DNA of 64,000 nucleotides from Variovorax sp. N23 (GTDB lineage Bacteria > Pseudomonadota > Gammaproteobacteria > Burkholderiales > Burkholderiaceae_C). The translations under genes were made by a program, and so were the position numbers. Of the stretch, positions 33,055-43,120 are shown piece by piece. The notes beneath the pieces were generated by a model. That model saw only the letters and a list, made by a program, of their open reading frames with translations. It made no database searches and was not told the origin of the DNA. The stretch lies in the NCBI RefSeq assembly GCF_025486315.1, contig NZ_JAOOPY010000005.1, forward strand, positions 242,101-306,100. The letters are read 5' to 3'. Position 1 is the first letter of the stretch, and the number at the start of each line of letters is the position of its first letter.

Positions 33055-34932
33055 GTGAGTGCTCTTCCCTCCTCTGTGCCCATTCCCCTGCCCATTCCGC
33101 CCGACGCCGACGCCAGCGCCCGCCGCCCCATCCGCGAGCTGCCCGACGAGCTGATCAGCCAGATCGCCGCCGGCGAGGTGGTCGAGCGGCCCGCGTCGGT
33201 GGTGCGCGAGCTGGTCGACAACGCGCTCGACGCCGGCGCCACGCAGGTGACGGTGCGGCTGTCGGCCGGCGGCGTGCGCCTGATCTCGGTGGAGGACGAC
33301 GGCCACGGCATTCCGCGCGACGAGTTGTCGGTGGCCCTGCGCCGCCACGCCACCAGCAAGATCGCCAGCCTGGGCGACCTCGAGACCGTCGGCACCATGG
33401 GCTTCCGCGGCGAGGCGCTGGCCGCCGTCAACTCCATCGCCGAACTCACGCTGCATTCGCGCGCCCGCGGCGCCGACGCGGCCTATGCGCTCGACGGCCG
33501 CACCGGCGAACTGCGCCAGGTGGCGCGCTCGGTCGGCAGCACGGTCGAGGTGCGCGAGCTGTTCTACGCCACGCCGGCCCGGCGCAAATTCCTGAAGACC
33601 GACGCGACCGAGCTCGCGCACTGCGTCGAGGCCGTGCGCCGGCATGCGCTGGCGCGGCCCGACGTCGGCTTCGCGGTGTGGCACGAGGGCAAGCTGGTCG
33701 AGCAGTGGCGTGCCACCACCGCACGCGACCCGCGCCTGGCCGACGCGCTCAGCGACGACTTCGTCGCGCGCAGCGTCGCGGTCGAGCATCTGCTCGGCGC
33801 AGTGCGCGTCGAAGGCCGCGCCGGCATTCCCGATGCGGCCCGCGCGCGGGGCGACCAGCAGTTCTTCTACGTCAACGGCCGCTTCGTGCGCGACAAGGTG
33901 CTCAACCACGCCGTGCGCAGCGCCTACGAGGACGTGCTGCACGGCCAGCGCCAGCCGGTGTATGCGCTGTACCTGACCATCGACCCGGCCCGGGTCGATG
34001 TCAACGTGCACCCGACCAAGATCGAGGTGCGCTTTCGCGATGGCCGCGAGGTGCACCAGGCGGTGCGCCAGGCGGTCGAGAAGGCCCTGGCGGCGCCGCG
34101 CGCCGGGGAGGCCGAAACGCCCGCCGCTGCGACCCTGTTTCCCCCGCCCGCTCCGACACCGGCCCTGCCCGTCTGGACCCAGCCGCGCATGCATTTCGCC
34201 GCCGAGCGCGGCACCGGCGACGCCGCCGCGATGTGGCCCGGCGCGCCCGCTGCGGCCCCGGCAGCCCCCCGGACCTGGGCGGACCTCGGGCTCGGCACGC
34301 CTGCGGCCAGCGCCGTTGCACCCACGTCGGCCCCCGACACCGCCCCGGTCTGGCCGCTGGGCCGCGCCCTGGCCCAGCTGCACGGCATCTACATCCTGGC
34401 CGAGAACGCCCAGGGCCTGGTCATCGTCGACATGCACGCCGCGCATGAGCGCATCGTCTACGAGCGTCTCAAGACCCAGCTCGCCGGCGCGGCCATCAGC
34501 AGCCAGCCCTTGCTGATTCCCGCAACTTTTGCGGCCACCCCCCAGGAAGTCGCCACGGCCGAGGCCTGCGCCGGGGTGCTGCCGACGCTGGGGCTGGAGA
34601 TCACGCCCTTCTCGCCCCGCACCCTGGCGGTGCGCGCCGTGCCGGGGACCCTGGCCGACGGCGACCCGGTCGAACTGGCGCGCAGCGTCCTGGCCGAGCT
34701 GGCGCAGCACGACGCCAGCACCGTGGTCCAGCGCGCCCAGAACGAGCTGCTCGGCACCATGGCCTGCCACGGCGCGGTGCGCGCCAACCGCAAGCTGACC
34801 GTGGACGAAATGAACGCGCTGCTGCGACAAATGGAGGCCACCGAGCGCTCCGACCAGTGCAACCACGGCCGCCCGACCTGGCGGCAGCTCTCGGTGCGGG
34901 AGCTCGACGGGCTTTTCCTGCGCGGCCGGTAA
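33055..34932 (+). CDS. mutL: DNA mismatch repair protein MutL, endonuclease type
   Basis: A 625-residue MutL. The GHKL ATPase domain has IAAGEVVERPASVVRELVDN, EDDGHGIPRDE, ATSKIASLGDL and GTMGFRGEAL. A transducer domain follows, then a Pro/Ala-rich linker (about 345-440) and the C-terminal dimerisation domain. The C-terminal domain contains the metal-dependent nicking motif of the DQHA(x)2E(x)4E class, here DMHAAHERIVYE from residue 459, and CNHGRP from residue 602. E. coli MutL lacks this activity. The start is a GTG at 33055; the first 25 residues are Pro-rich and non-conserved, so a slightly later start is possible. Confidence 0.96.
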   Translation: MSALPSSVPIPLPIPPDADASARRPIRELPDELISQIAAGEVVERPASVVRELVDNALDAGATQVTVRLSAGGVRLISVEDDGHGIPRDELSVALRRHATSKIASLGDLETVGTMGFRGEALAAVNSIAELTLHSRARGADAAYALDGRTGELRQVARSVGSTVEVRELFYATPARRKFLKTDATELAHCVEAVRRHALARPDVGFAVWHEGKLVEQWRATTARDPRLADALSDDFVARSVAVEHLLGAVRVEGRAGIPDAARARGDQQFFYVNGRFVRDKVLNHAVRSAYEDVLHGQRQPVYALYLTIDPARVDVNVHPTKIEVRFRDGREVHQAVRQAVEKALAAPRAGEAETPAAATLFPPPAPTPALPVWTQPRMHFAAERGTGDAAAMWPGAPAAAPAAPRTWADLGLGTPAASAVAPTSAPDTAPVWPLGRALAQLHGIYILAENAQGLVIVDMHAAHERIVYERLKTQLAGAAISSQPLLIPATFAATPQEVATAEACAGVLPTLGLEITPFSPRTLAVRAVPGTLADGDPVELARSVLAELAQHDASTVVQRAQNELLGTMACHGAVRANRKLTVDEMNALLRQMEATERSDQCNHGRPTWRQLSVRELDGLFLRGR

Positions 34933-34998
34933 CAAAAGTTATATCGGGGTTTCCGATCGTCATCGGCCGAGCGGGCACGCACGTTGCATGGGCTCCCT

Positions 34999-35014
34999 GT
35001 CGGAACTTTCCGAC
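34999..35014. repeat. Short perfect inverted repeat between mutL and the lipoprotein hydrolase
   Basis: GTCGGAACTTTCCGAC is a 7-bp stem around two bases. It has no T-run and is not a clear terminator. The 108-bp spacer holds nothing else I can identify. Confidence 0.35.
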
Positions 35015-35040
35015 GTCATCGCCTGTCTGTCTGCCCACGC

Positions 35041-35928
35041 ATGAAACACTGGTCCCTGTTCGCCACGGCCACCGCGGCCCTCGCTTTGCTGGCCGGCGGT
35101 TGCTCGACGCTCGACGAGCGCCAGCGCGAGTGGATCTTCCAGCCCAGCGACCGCAGCTGGGGCAATTCGGAAGCCATGACCGAGGGCATGGACCACGTCT
35201 GGATCGATTTCAAGTCCAACGTCACCGGTGAGCCGGCCCGCCTGCACGGGCTCTGGCTGGGCGGCGCGCCCGAAAGGGCCGACACCCCCGTGCTGCTGTA
35301 CCTGCACGGCGCCCGCTACAACGTCGCCGGTTCGGCCCCCCGCATGCGGCGCATGCATGACCTCGGCTTCTCGGTGCTGGCGATCGACTACCGCGGCTTC
35401 GGCAAGAGTTCGGCCGGCCTGCCGTCCGAAGCCACCGCCCGCGAAGACGCCCGCGCCGCCTGGACCTGGCTGGCCGCCCGTCACCCGCAACAGCACCGCT
35501 ACATCTTCGGCCACTCGCTGGGCGGGGCCATCGGCATCGACCTGGCCGCCAGCGTCAACGACGAGAGCGGCACCATCGTCGAGAGCACCTTCACCTCGAT
35601 CGCCGACGTGGTGGGCAGCTTCAAGTGGGGCTGGCTGCCCTTCAGCGCGCTCATCACCCAGCGCTTCGAGGCCATCAGCAAGGTGCAGAACATCGGCGCG
35701 CCGCTGCTGGTGGTGCACGGCACCGCCGACAGCCTGATCAACCCGACGCTCGGCCGCAAGCTCTACGAGGCGGCCAAGGTGCCGAAGATGTTCGTGCTGG
35801 TCGAGGGCGGCTCGCACCACAACACCAACTCGGTCGGCGCGGCGCAGTACCGGGCCGCGCTGTCGCAGCTGTTCCGCATGAAGCCGCCGGGCACCGACGT
35901 CGCCGGCAATAACGCGCACGCCATCTGA
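35041..35928 (+). CDS. Alpha/beta-hydrolase lipoprotein
   Basis: A 295-residue hydrolase with a lipoprotein signal (hydrophobic core FATATAALALLAGG and lipobox Cys in GGCSTLDE), so probably anchored in the periplasm. The oxyanion region is LLYLHGARYNVAG, the nucleophile elbow GHSLGGAIG, the acid is in VVHGTADSLINP and the His in EGGSHHNTN. A related group in other Gram-negatives (YfhR/BEM46-like) is uncharacterised in substrate. The start at 35041 begins the signal peptide; the longer frame from 34984 adds unrelated residues. It lies between mutL and the MFS gene on the same strand. Confidence 0.9.
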   Translation: MKHWSLFATATAALALLAGGCSTLDERQREWIFQPSDRSWGNSEAMTEGMDHVWIDFKSNVTGEPARLHGLWLGGAPERADTPVLLYLHGARYNVAGSAPRMRRMHDLGFSVLAIDYRGFGKSSAGLPSEATAREDARAAWTWLAARHPQQHRYIFGHSLGGAIGIDLAASVNDESGTIVESTFTSIADVVGSFKWGWLPFSALITQRFEAISKVQNIGAPLLVVHGTADSLINPTLGRKLYEAAKVPKMFVLVEGGSHHNTNSVGAAQYRAALSQLFRMKPPGTDVAGNNAHAI

Positions 35929-35989
35929 GAGGCTGAGCGGCCGGCCCGGCCGACGCGCGGGGCACGCTTCATTTGTTACCCTTGGGCGC

Positions 35990-37222
35990 ATGCCGCCCTC
36001 TTCGCCTGCACAGGCCGTCTCGCCCTCCGCGCGGCCCGCCCTCGGCATGCCGCCCGAACTGGTCGTCCTCACGCTGGCCCTGCTGCTGGGCATCCAGCCT
36101 GTCACCACCGACCTCTATCTCCCCGCGCTGCCGGCGCTGACGAGCGGCTTCGGCGCACCCGTGGCGCATGCGCAGCTCACGCTCACGGCGCTGCTGCTCG
36201 CCTTCGGCTGTTCGCAGTTGCTGCTCGGCCCGCTGTCCGACCGTTTCGGCCGCCGGCCGGTGCTGCTGTGGGGCCTGGCGGCCTATGTGCTGGCGGCGGT
36301 GGGCGCGGCGCTGGCACCATCGATGGCGCTGCTGATCGTCTGGCGCACGCTGCAGGGCGCGGCCATGGGCGCGGCGGTGATGGCGGCCCGCGCCATCGTG
36401 CGCGACCTGTATCAACCGGCCGACGGCGCGCGCGTCATGTCGCGTGCGCTCACCGGCCTGGGCGTGATCGCCTGCCTCTGCGCGCCGGTCGGCGGGCTGG
36501 TGTCCGACCTGGCCGGCTGGCGCGTTGCGCTGCTCGTGCCGGCGCTGTTCGGCGCCGTGTCGTTCGGGCTGGTCGCCTGGCGCTTCGACGAATCGCTGGC
36601 CCGCCGCGACCCGCAGGCGCTGCAGCCCGGCACGCTGGTCCGCACCTGGGCGACGGTGCTGCGCCAGCCCACCTTCCAGGCCTTCTGCGCGCTCACGACC
36701 GCGTCGTACGCCCTGCTCTTCACCTTTCTGGCCGCCTCGTCCTTCGTGTTCATCCAGGTGCTGGGCCTGACGAAGACGCAGTACGGGCTCGTGATGCTGT
36801 GGAATTCGCTGTCGTACATCGGCGGCACCTTCGTCTGCCGCTACTGGCTCGCGCGCCACGGCGTGCGCGGCAGCGTGGCGCGCGGCGCGGTGCTCACGCT
36901 GTCGGGCGGGCTGCTGATGGCCGGCCTGGCCTTCGCGGGCGTCCGCTCGACGGCGGCGATCGTCGGCCCGCTCACGCTCATGATGCTGGGCCATGGCGTG
37001 CACCAGCCCTGCGGTCAGAGCGGCGCGGTCGGCCCGTTCCCGCAGGCGGCGGGCGCGGCGTCGGCGCTCAACGGCTTCGTCATGATGCTGGCCGTCTTCG
37101 GCGTCGGCGGCTGGCTGGGCACGCACCTCGACGGCACGGTGCTGCCGCTGACCTACGGCATGGGTTTCTGGAGCGTCTGCGTGGCGCTGCTGGCGTGGAC
37201 GGTGGTGCAGAAGCATGGTTGA
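35990..37222 (+). CDS. Bcr/CflA-type MFS drug-resistance transporter
   Basis: A 410-residue major facilitator with 12 predicted membrane segments and the drug:H+ antiporter-1 signatures: [11 protein letters not shown] in the first helix, the loop motif [16 protein letters not shown], and the fifth-helix motif [20 protein letters not shown]. Its substrate cannot be told. It overlaps the next gene, miaA, by eight bases, so translation is coupled and the MFS gene has effectively been placed into the mutL-miaA interval. Confidence 0.93.
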   Translation: MPPSSPAQAVSPSARPALGMPPELVVLTLALLLGIQPVTTDLYLPALPALTSGFGAPVAHAQLTLTALLLAFGCSQLLLGPLSDRFGRRPVLLWGLAAYVLAAVGAALAPSMALLIVWRTLQGAAMGAAVMAARAIVRDLYQPADGARVMSRALTGLGVIACLCAPVGGLVSDLAGWRVALLVPALFGAVSFGLVAWRFDESLARRDPQALQPGTLVRTWATVLRQPTFQAFCALTTASYALLFTFLAASSFVFIQVLGLTKTQYGLVMLWNSLSYIGGTFVCRYWLARHGVRGSVARGAVLTLSGGLLMAGLAFAGVRSTAAIVGPLTLMMLGHGVHQPCGQSGAVGPFPQAAGAASALNGFVMMLAVFGVGGWLGTHLDGTVLPLTYGMGFWSVCVALLAWTVVQKHG

Positions 37223-38159
37223 ACGCGGCTTGCGCTATGCCGCCATCGCCGGCCCCACCGCGTCGGGCAAGACCGCCGCCGCGCTGGCCGTGGCGGCGCG
37301 GCGGCCCGTGGAGATCGTCAGCGTCGACTCGGCGCTGGTCTACCGCGGCATGGACATCGGCACCGCCAAGCCCACGCCAGCCGAGCGCGCCGCGGTGCCG
37401 CACCACCTGATCGACATCCGCGATCCGCGCGAGCGCTACAGCGCCGCCGCCTTCGTGACCGACGCGACGCGCCTGATCGGCGAGATCACGGCGCGCGGCC
37501 GGCTGCCGCTGCTGGTCGGCGGGACGATGCTGTACCTCAAGGCGCTGGCCGACGGCATCGACGCCATGCCCGCGGCCGACCCGGCCGTGCGCGCCAGGCT
37601 CGAGGCCGACGCCGCGGCGCATGGCTGGCCCGCGATGCATGCGCGCCTGGCCGAGGTCGACCCGGTGACGGCCGCGCGGCTCGCGCCCAACGACAGCCAG
37701 CGCATCCAGCGGGCGCTGGAGGTCTGGCACACGAGCGGCCAGCCGCTGTCGCACTTTCATGCCGCGGGCAAGGCCGCATCGGCCACCGATCGGCCCGTCT
37801 GCGCGCTGCTGGTCTCGCTCGAACCCACCGACCGCGCCTGGCTGCACAGCCGCATCGCCGAGCGCTTCGACGCCATGCTGGCCGGCGGCTTCATCGACGA
37901 GGTGCAGACGCTGCGCGCACGCGGCGACCTCGACCCCGACCTGCCGTCGATGCGCTGCGTGGGCTACCGCCAGGCCTGGGAAGCGCTCGACGGCGACTTT
38001 CCCCTGGCCGAGTTGCGCGAGCGCGGCATCGCCGCCACGCGCCAGCTCGCCAAGCGGCAGATCACCTGGTTGCGCAGCATGCCGCAGCGCCACGTCGTCG
38101 CCGCCGAGGCACCGGACGCCACCGCGCAGGTGGTCGACCGCATTCTGGAAATTCAATGA
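37215..38159 (+). CDS. miaA: tRNA dimethylallyltransferase
   Basis: A 314-residue enzyme that prenylates A37 of tRNAs reading U-starting codons. It has the P-loop [12 protein letters not shown], the [16 protein letters not shown] motif, [31 protein letters not shown] and the tRNA-contact sequence [12 protein letters not shown] near the C-terminus. Length is normal. It overlaps the upstream MFS gene by eight bases and the downstream ABC ATPase gene by four (ATGA), forming a tightly coupled trio. Confidence 0.96.
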   Translation: MVERGLRYAAIAGPTASGKTAAALAVAARRPVEIVSVDSALVYRGMDIGTAKPTPAERAAVPHHLIDIRDPRERYSAAAFVTDATRLIGEITARGRLPLLVGGTMLYLKALADGIDAMPAADPAVRARLEADAAAHGWPAMHARLAEVDPVTAARLAPNDSQRIQRALEVWHTSGQPLSHFHAAGKAASATDRPVCALLVSLEPTDRAWLHSRIAERFDAMLAGGFIDEVQTLRARGDLDPDLPSMRCVGYRQAWEALDGDFPLAELRERGIAATRQLAKRQITWLRSMPQRHVVAAEAPDATAQVVDRILEIQ

Positions 38160-38803
38160 CCCTCTACGTCGACGGCCTGGCCAAGCGCTACGGCGACGCG
38201 ACCGTCTTCGCCAACGTCTCGCTCGACGTGGCGCCCGGCGAGTTCGTCGCCATCGTCGGCGAATCGGGCGTCGGCAAGTCGACGCTGCTCAACTGCATGG
38301 CCGGCCTCGACCGCTGGGACGCCGGCCGCATCGTGCACGACGGCACCGACATCGGTGCGCTCGACGCCGAGGCCTGCGCGATCTGGCGGCGCAGCCACGT
38401 CGGCTTCGTCTTCCAGGCCTTCCACGTGCTGCCGCACCTGGACGTCGCGCAGAACGTGGCGCTGCCGCTGATGCTGCTCAAGCAACGCGACGATGCGCGC
38501 GTCGCGCGCATGCTCGAGGTGGTCGGCCTGGCCGGCTTCGGCGCGCGCCTGCCGCAGCAACTCAGTGGCGGCCAGCTGCAGCGCGTCGCCATCGCCCGCG
38601 CACTGGTGCACCGCCCCGCCCTGCTGCTGGCCGACGAGCCGACCGGCAACCTCGACCCGACCACCGCCGCCAAGGTGATGGACGTGCTGCTCGCGCAGAC
38701 GCGCGAGCATGGCGCGTCGCTGGTGCTCGTCACGCATTCGGAGACCGCCGCGGCGCGCGCCGATCGCGTGCTGCACCTGCAGGCGGACGGCATCGCGCGC
38801 TGA
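38156..38803 (+). CDS. ABC transporter ATPase of the LolD/MacB type
   Basis: A 215-residue ATPase: Walker [14 protein letters not shown]-loop [13 protein letters not shown], signature [15 protein letters not shown], Walker [14 protein letters not shown], switch His in LVTHSE. This subtype pairs with FtsX-like permeases of the MacB/LolCE class. The only such permease in the window is at 40559-43105, 1.75 kb downstream on the same strand, separated by two minus-strand genes. The likely reading is an ATPase-permease-AttH set that has been split. It overlaps miaA by four bases. Confidence 0.93.
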   Translation: MTLYVDGLAKRYGDATVFANVSLDVAPGEFVAIVGESGVGKSTLLNCMAGLDRWDAGRIVHDGTDIGALDAEACAIWRRSHVGFVFQAFHVLPHLDVAQNVALPLMLLKQRDDARVARMLEVVGLAGFGARLPQQLSGGQLQRVAIARALVHRPALLLADEPTGNLDPTTAAKVMDVLLAQTREHGASLVLVTHSETAAARADRVLHLQADGIAR

Positions 38804-38825
38804 GCGCCGCGGGCGCGCGGGCGTC

Positions 38826-39794
38826 TCAGGCGCCGGTCGTCAACAGCGCCGCATAGCGCGCCAGGTCGACGTTGCCCCCGCTCACGATCACGCCGACCTT
38901 CGCGCCCTGCAGCGACGGCGCATCGGCCACCGCGCCGGCGAAGGCCAGGCAGCCGGTCGGCTCGACCACCATCTTCATGCGCTCGGCGAAGAAGCGCATG
39001 CCCTCGACCAGTTGCGCGTCGCTCACGGTGCGGATGTCCGCCACATCGCGGCGGATGATGCCGAAGGTGTACGCGCCCAGGTGCTGCGTCTGCGCGCCGT
39101 CGGCGATGGTCTTGGGCGTCTCGATGTGCACGATGTGGCCGGCGCGCAGCGACTGCTGCGCGTCGTTGCCGGCCTCGGGCTCGACGCCGTAGACCTTGCA
39201 GCCGGGCGACAGCGCATGCGCCGCAAGCGCCGAGCCGCTGGTCAGCCCGCCGCCGCCCAGGCATACGTACAGCGCATCGAGCGGGCCGACCTCCTCGATC
39301 AGTTCCTTCGCTGCGGTGCCCTGCCCGGCGATCACGTCCGGATGGTCGTACGGTGGAATCAGCGTCATGCCGCGTTCGCTCGCCAGGCGCTTGCTGATGG
39401 CCTCGCGGTCTTCGGTGAAGCGGTCGTAGGTCACCACCTCGGCACCGTAGCCGCGCGTGGCCGTCACCTTGGCGGCCGGCGCATCCAGTGGCATGACGAT
39501 CACGGCCGGCATGCCGAGCAGCCGGGCCGACAGCGCGACGGCCTGCGCATGATTGCCCGAGGAGAAGGCGATGGCGCCGGCCCGGCGCTGCGCCGCATCG
39601 AAGCGCGACAGCGCGTTGAAGGCACCGCGGAACTTGAAGGCGCCCATGCGCTGGAAGTTCTCGCACTTGAAGAAGAACTGCGCGCCCCAGCGCGCATCGG
39701 CGGTGGCCGAACGCAGCACCGGGGTGCGGTGGGCGTGGCCCGCCAGCCGTTCGGAGGCGGCGGCCACATCGTCGTAGGTGGGCAGTGAAATCAT
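38826..39794 (-). CDS. PLP-dependent threonine/serine dehydratase-like enzyme (no ACT domain)
   Basis: A 322-residue fold-type II PLP enzyme. The Schiff-base Lys is in MGAFKFRGAFNAL, the phosphate-binding loop is GGGGLTSG, and SSGNHAQAVA is the substrate motif. There is no C-terminal ACT-like regulatory domain, so it is of the catabolic threonine dehydratase, serine racemase or threo-3-hydroxyaspartate dehydratase type rather than biosynthetic IlvA. It is convergent with the ABC ATPase gene (22-bp gap). A second, unrelated-class serine dehydratase gene (dsdA) lies 3.3 kb away. Confidence 0.9.
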   Translation of the reverse strand: MISLPTYDDVAAASERLAGHAHRTPVLRSATADARWGAQFFFKCENFQRMGAFKFRGAFNALSRFDAAQRRAGAIAFSSGNHAQAVALSARLLGMPAVIVMPLDAPAAKVTATRGYGAEVVTYDRFTEDREAISKRLASERGMTLIPPYDHPDVIAGQGTAAKELIEEVGPLDALYVCLGGGGLTSGSALAAHALSPGCKVYGVEPEAGNDAQQSLRAGHIVHIETPKTIADGAQTQHLGAYTFGIIRRDVADIRTVSDAQLVEGMRFFAERMKMVVEPTGCLAFAGAVADAPSLQGAKVGVIVSGGNVDLARYAALLTTGA

Positions 39795-39844
39795 GCGGGA
39801 AGCTTAGCGGATCGCCTCCGCCACCGTGCACACCCCTGGGCATG

Positions 39845-39873
39845 AAAAAGGCCGCCGTCTCTCGACGACGGCC
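39845..39873 (-). terminator. Rho-independent terminator of the DUF4148 gene
   Basis: On the minus strand a 10-bp stem with one mismatch and a 4-base loop (39850-39873) is followed at once by TTTTT (39845-39849). It lies 34 bases after the DUF4148 stop codon, in the right orientation for that gene. Confidence 0.75.
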
Positions 39874-39906
39874 TCGTTTCAAAGCCAGCGAAGCTGGCGG
39901 CGCGGA

Positions 39907-40305
39907 TCAGAGCGGCATGGCCGTCGTGTTGCGTGCGGCCTCGCGGGCCTCCGCACGGACCGTGGCGCGATCGGCCTGACCAACGGTCGGTGCCGGGAAG
40001 CCATACATCGCCGCATCGCTGTAGATGTCGCCTTGGCGAGCGGCCTGGCTGGCTTGCGCGCGGACGGCAGCGCGGCTCAGGCCCGAGTCCGTCACCGGAG
40101 CGACGCCGCCGTACGAGGCTTCGCTGAATTGATCACCGGCACGCGCCGCCACACGGGCCTGCGAAGCGACGTCGGCACGGCTCACCGTCGAGTTCACGGT
40201 CTGCACGCCCTGGTACGTTTCCGCTTGCGCGCCGCTGGCGACACCGAGGATGGAAAGAACGACGGCGCCGAGAAATTGCGAGGTCTTCAGTTGCGGGGTC
40301 TTCAT
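39907..40305 (-). CDS. Exported DUF4148-like repeat protein
   Basis: A 132-residue secreted protein. It has a signal peptide (TSQFLGAVVLSILGVASGAQ, cleavage after AQA). The mature part contains three copies of a helical unit: VSRADVASQARVAARAGDQF, LSRAAVRAQASQAARQGDIY and ADRATVRAEAREAARNTTAM, separated by short Gly/Pro/Tyr linkers. DUF4148-type proteins are frequent and multi-copy in Burkholderiales, with unknown function. The ATG at 40305 starts the signal peptide; the longer frame to 40380 is not needed. It has its own terminator and is monocistronic. Confidence 0.88.
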   Translation of the reverse strand: MKTPQLKTSQFLGAVVLSILGVASGAQAETYQGVQTVNSTVSRADVASQARVAARAGDQFSEASYGGVAPVTDSGLSRAAVRAQASQAARQGDIYSDAAMYGFPAPTVGQADRATVRAEAREAARNTTAMPL

Positions 40306-40558
40306 GATGATTCCTTCAAAAGTTTGGATGAATTTCGAACCGGTATCGGGGGGCGCCGTCCTCTTGATGGGGGCGGCCACCGCGCTCGGTGCCTAGCTCA
40401 CCCAGATCAGCGTCTTCAACCCGGTTGCGTCTGCTGCTCTGTTGGGATGAATTGTCCGCCGCACACCCACGTGCAACACGGGCCGAAATGAACCACGGTG
40501 TTCTCGGGAACGAAACAATGGCGGCATGGCGTCCGACGCCGCGGGCCACAATCGAACG

Positions 40559-43105
40559 ATGCGCGCGCTGCTTCTCACCTTCTCCTGGCAGGAACTGCGG
40601 CATCACCCGTGGCGCAACGCGGCCGCCGTGGTCGCCGTGATGCTGGGCGTGGCGCTGGCCTTCTCGGTGCACCTCATCAACGCCTCGGCGCTCGACGAGT
40701 TCTCCAGCGCCGTGCGCTCGGTCAACGGCCAGCCCGACCTGGAGCTGCGCGCCGCGCAAGGCAGCTTCGACGAGGCGCTGTTCGCGCGGGTGGTGCGCCA
40801 TCCGCAGGTGGCGCTGGCCAGCCCGGTGGTCGAGGCTTCTGCAACCGCCGTGGTGGGCGATCGGCGGCTGCCGCTGCGCATCGTCGGTGTCGATGCGCTG
40901 GTGCTGCCAACGCTCGCGCCGGCGCTGATGCCGGTGCCGGCCGACGGTGCAGAACGCTTCTCGCTCTTCGCACCGGGCCAGGTCTTCCTCAATGCCGCCG
41001 CACGCACGGCGCTGGGCGACACGGTGCAACGCGTCACGCTGCAGATCGGCACGCAGCGCCGCGAGGTGCAGGTTGCCGGCAGCGTCTCGGCCGGTGGCAC
41101 GGCGCTGGCGGTGATGGACATCGGCGCCGCGCAGGAGCTGTTCGGGCGCGTCGGCCAGCTCACACGCATCGACCTGCGCCTGGTCGACGGCACCGACCGC
41201 GCGGCCTTCACACGGGCGCTCGAAGGTGCGCCCGATTGGCCGTCGAACGTGCGCATCGCCGAGCCCGGCGATGCGGCGGAGCGCGTGAGCAACCTCTCGC
41301 GCGCCTACCGCGTCAACCTCACGGTGCTGGCGCTGGTCGCGCTCTTCACGGGTGCCTTCCTGGTGTTCTCAGTGCTGGCGCTCAGCGTCGCCAAGCGGGC
41401 GCAGCAGTTCGCGCTGCTCGGCGTGCTGGGCCTCACGCCGCGCGGCCGGCTCGGGCTGGTGCTGGCCGAATCGCTGCTGCTCGGCGCGGTCGGCAGCGTC
41501 GCGGGCATCGCGCTCGGCGCGGCGCTGGCCGTGTTCGCGCTGAAGGTGCTCGGCGGCGACCTCGGCGGCGGCTATTTCGCAGGCGTCGCGCCCACGCTGC
41601 GCTGGAGCAGCGGGGCCGCCCTGCTCTACGGCGCGCTGGGCATCGCCGCGGCCGGCGTCGGCGGCTGGTGGCCGGCGCGCGCGGCGCAGTCGCTGCCGGA
41701 GGCGCAGACGCTCAAGGGCCTCGGCGCCACGGCCCCGCAGCGCGGCGGGCGACTCGTGCCGCTGGCGCTGCTGGCGATCGGCGTCGCGCTCGCCAGGCTG
41801 CCGCCGATCGCCGACATCCCGGTGGCGGCGTACCTCTCGGTCGGCTTCCTGCTGGTGGGCGGCATCGCCGCCCTGCCCTGGCTGATCGCGCTGCTGTACG
41901 ACCGCCTGGCGCCGGCCTTCGCGCAGCGCGTGCTGCCGATGCTGGCGATCGAGCGCGCGCGCCGCATGCGCGGCACCGCGGCGGTCGCGGTGAGCGGCGT
42001 GGTCGCGAGCCTGAGCCTCGCGGTGGCGCTGACGGTGATGGTCGCGAGCTTCCGCGATTCGGTCACGCGCTGGCTCGACGTGGTGCTGCCGGCCGATCTG
42101 TACCTGCGCGTGGCCGGCAGCACGGGCAGCAACGGTGGCGACGACGCGGCCTTCACGCCCGCCTTCGTGCAGCGACTCGCGCAGTTGCCGGGGGTGGCGC
42201 GCACCGGCACGCTGCGGCTGCGTCCGCTGCTGCTCGACCCGGCACGCCCGGCCGTCTCGCTGATCGGCCGCAGCTTCGAGGACGGCGGTGCCGCGCGCAC
42301 GCTGCCGCTGGTCGGCGAGGCGCTGCCGGTGCCCGCGGGGCAGATCGGCATCTACGTGAGCGAGGCGATGGTCGACCTGTACGACGCCCGGCCGGGCACC
42401 ACCTTCGCGCCGCTGGCGCGGGGGCTCGGCACGACGTCGACGTTCTTCGTGGCCGGCGTGTGGCGCGACTACGTGCGCCAGTTCGGCACCATCACGATGG
42501 ACGCACGCGACTTCGAGCGCCTGACCGGCGACCGCAGCGCGAGCGACGTGTCGCTGTGGCTCACGCCCGGCGCGGCCGAGGGCGAGGTGCAGGCGGCGGT
42601 GCGCCAGCTGGCGGCCGACGAGCCAGGGCTGGGCGATGCGGTGGAGCTGTCGTCGGTGGCACAGATCCGCGCGACCTCGCTGCGCATCTTCGACCGCAGC
42701 TTCGCGGTCACCTACTGGCTGCAGGCGGTGGCGATCGCCATCGGGTTGTTCGGCATCGCCGCGAGCTTCAGCGCGCAGGTGCTGGCGCGACGCAAGGAAT
42801 TCGGCCTGATGGCGCACCTGGGCTTCACGCGCCGCCAGGTGCTGGCCGTGGTCGCCGGCGAAGGCGCGGCATGGACGGCCATCGGCGCCGTCGCGGGGCT
42901 GGCGCTGGGGCTGGCGGTGTCGGTCGTGCTGGTGCATGTGGTGAACCCGCAGAGCTTCCACTGGACGATGGACCTGCTGGTGCCCTGGCGGCGGCTGGTG
43001 GCGCTGTGCGCCGCGGTGGTCGCAGCCGGTACGCTCACGGCCTGGCTGGCGGGCCGCGCGGCCGCCGGGCGCGACGCCGTGCTGGCGGTCAAGGAAGATT
43101 GGTAG
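40559..43105 (+). CDS. FtsX-like ABC permease (MacB/LolC type, duplicated)
   Basis: An 848-residue (or 859 from the upstream ATG at 40526) permease with a tandem two-half design. The N-terminal helix WRNAAAVVAVMLGVALAFSV is followed by a periplasmic domain and a three-helix FtsX core (about residues 245-390). A second set follows, beginning with RMRGTAAVAVSGVVASLSLA and ending with the last FtsX core (WLQAVAIAIGLFGIAASFSA to about 845). Ten or so membrane segments are expected. Such permeases move lipids, lipoproteins or peptides outward with a LolD-type ATPase; the candidate partner is at 38156. The last gene of the group encodes an AttH-like protein. Confidence 0.92.
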   Translation: MRALLLTFSWQELRHHPWRNAAAVVAVMLGVALAFSVHLINASALDEFSSAVRSVNGQPDLELRAAQGSFDEALFARVVRHPQVALASPVVEASATAVVGDRRLPLRIVGVDALVLPTLAPALMPVPADGAERFSLFAPGQVFLNAAARTALGDTVQRVTLQIGTQRREVQVAGSVSAGGTALAVMDIGAAQELFGRVGQLTRIDLRLVDGTDRAAFTRALEGAPDWPSNVRIAEPGDAAERVSNLSRAYRVNLTVLALVALFTGAFLVFSVLALSVAKRAQQFALLGVLGLTPRGRLGLVLAESLLLGAVGSVAGIALGAALAVFALKVLGGDLGGGYFAGVAPTLRWSSGAALLYGALGIAAAGVGGWWPARAAQSLPEAQTLKGLGATAPQRGGRLVPLALLAIGVALARLPPIADIPVAAYLSVGFLLVGGIAALPWLIALLYDRLAPAFAQRVLPMLAIERARRMRGTAAVAVSGVVASLSLAVALTVMVASFRDSVTRWLDVVLPADLYLRVAGSTGSNGGDDAAFTPAFVQRLAQLPGVARTGTLRLRPLLLDPARPAVSLIGRSFEDGGAARTLPLVGEALPVPAGQIGIYVSEAMVDLYDARPGTTFAPLARGLGTTSTFFVAGVWRDYVRQFGTITMDARDFERLTGDRSASDVSLWLTPGAAEGEVQAAVRQLAADEPGLGDAVELSSVAQIRATSLRIFDRSFAVTYWLQAVAIAIGLFGIAASFSAQVLARRKEFGLMAHLGFTRRQVLAVVAGEGAAWTAIGAVAGLALGLAVSVVLVHVVNPQSFHWTMDLLVPWRRLVALCAAVVAAGTLTAWLAGRAAAGRDAVLAVKEDW

Positions 43106-43120
43106 AGAGAACCCTGAAAT

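Noticed and set aside
32347..34935. An 862-codon minus-strand frame joined to DedA
   Set aside because: The extra 640 codons are antisense to mutL and have no family features; DedA starts at 33015.
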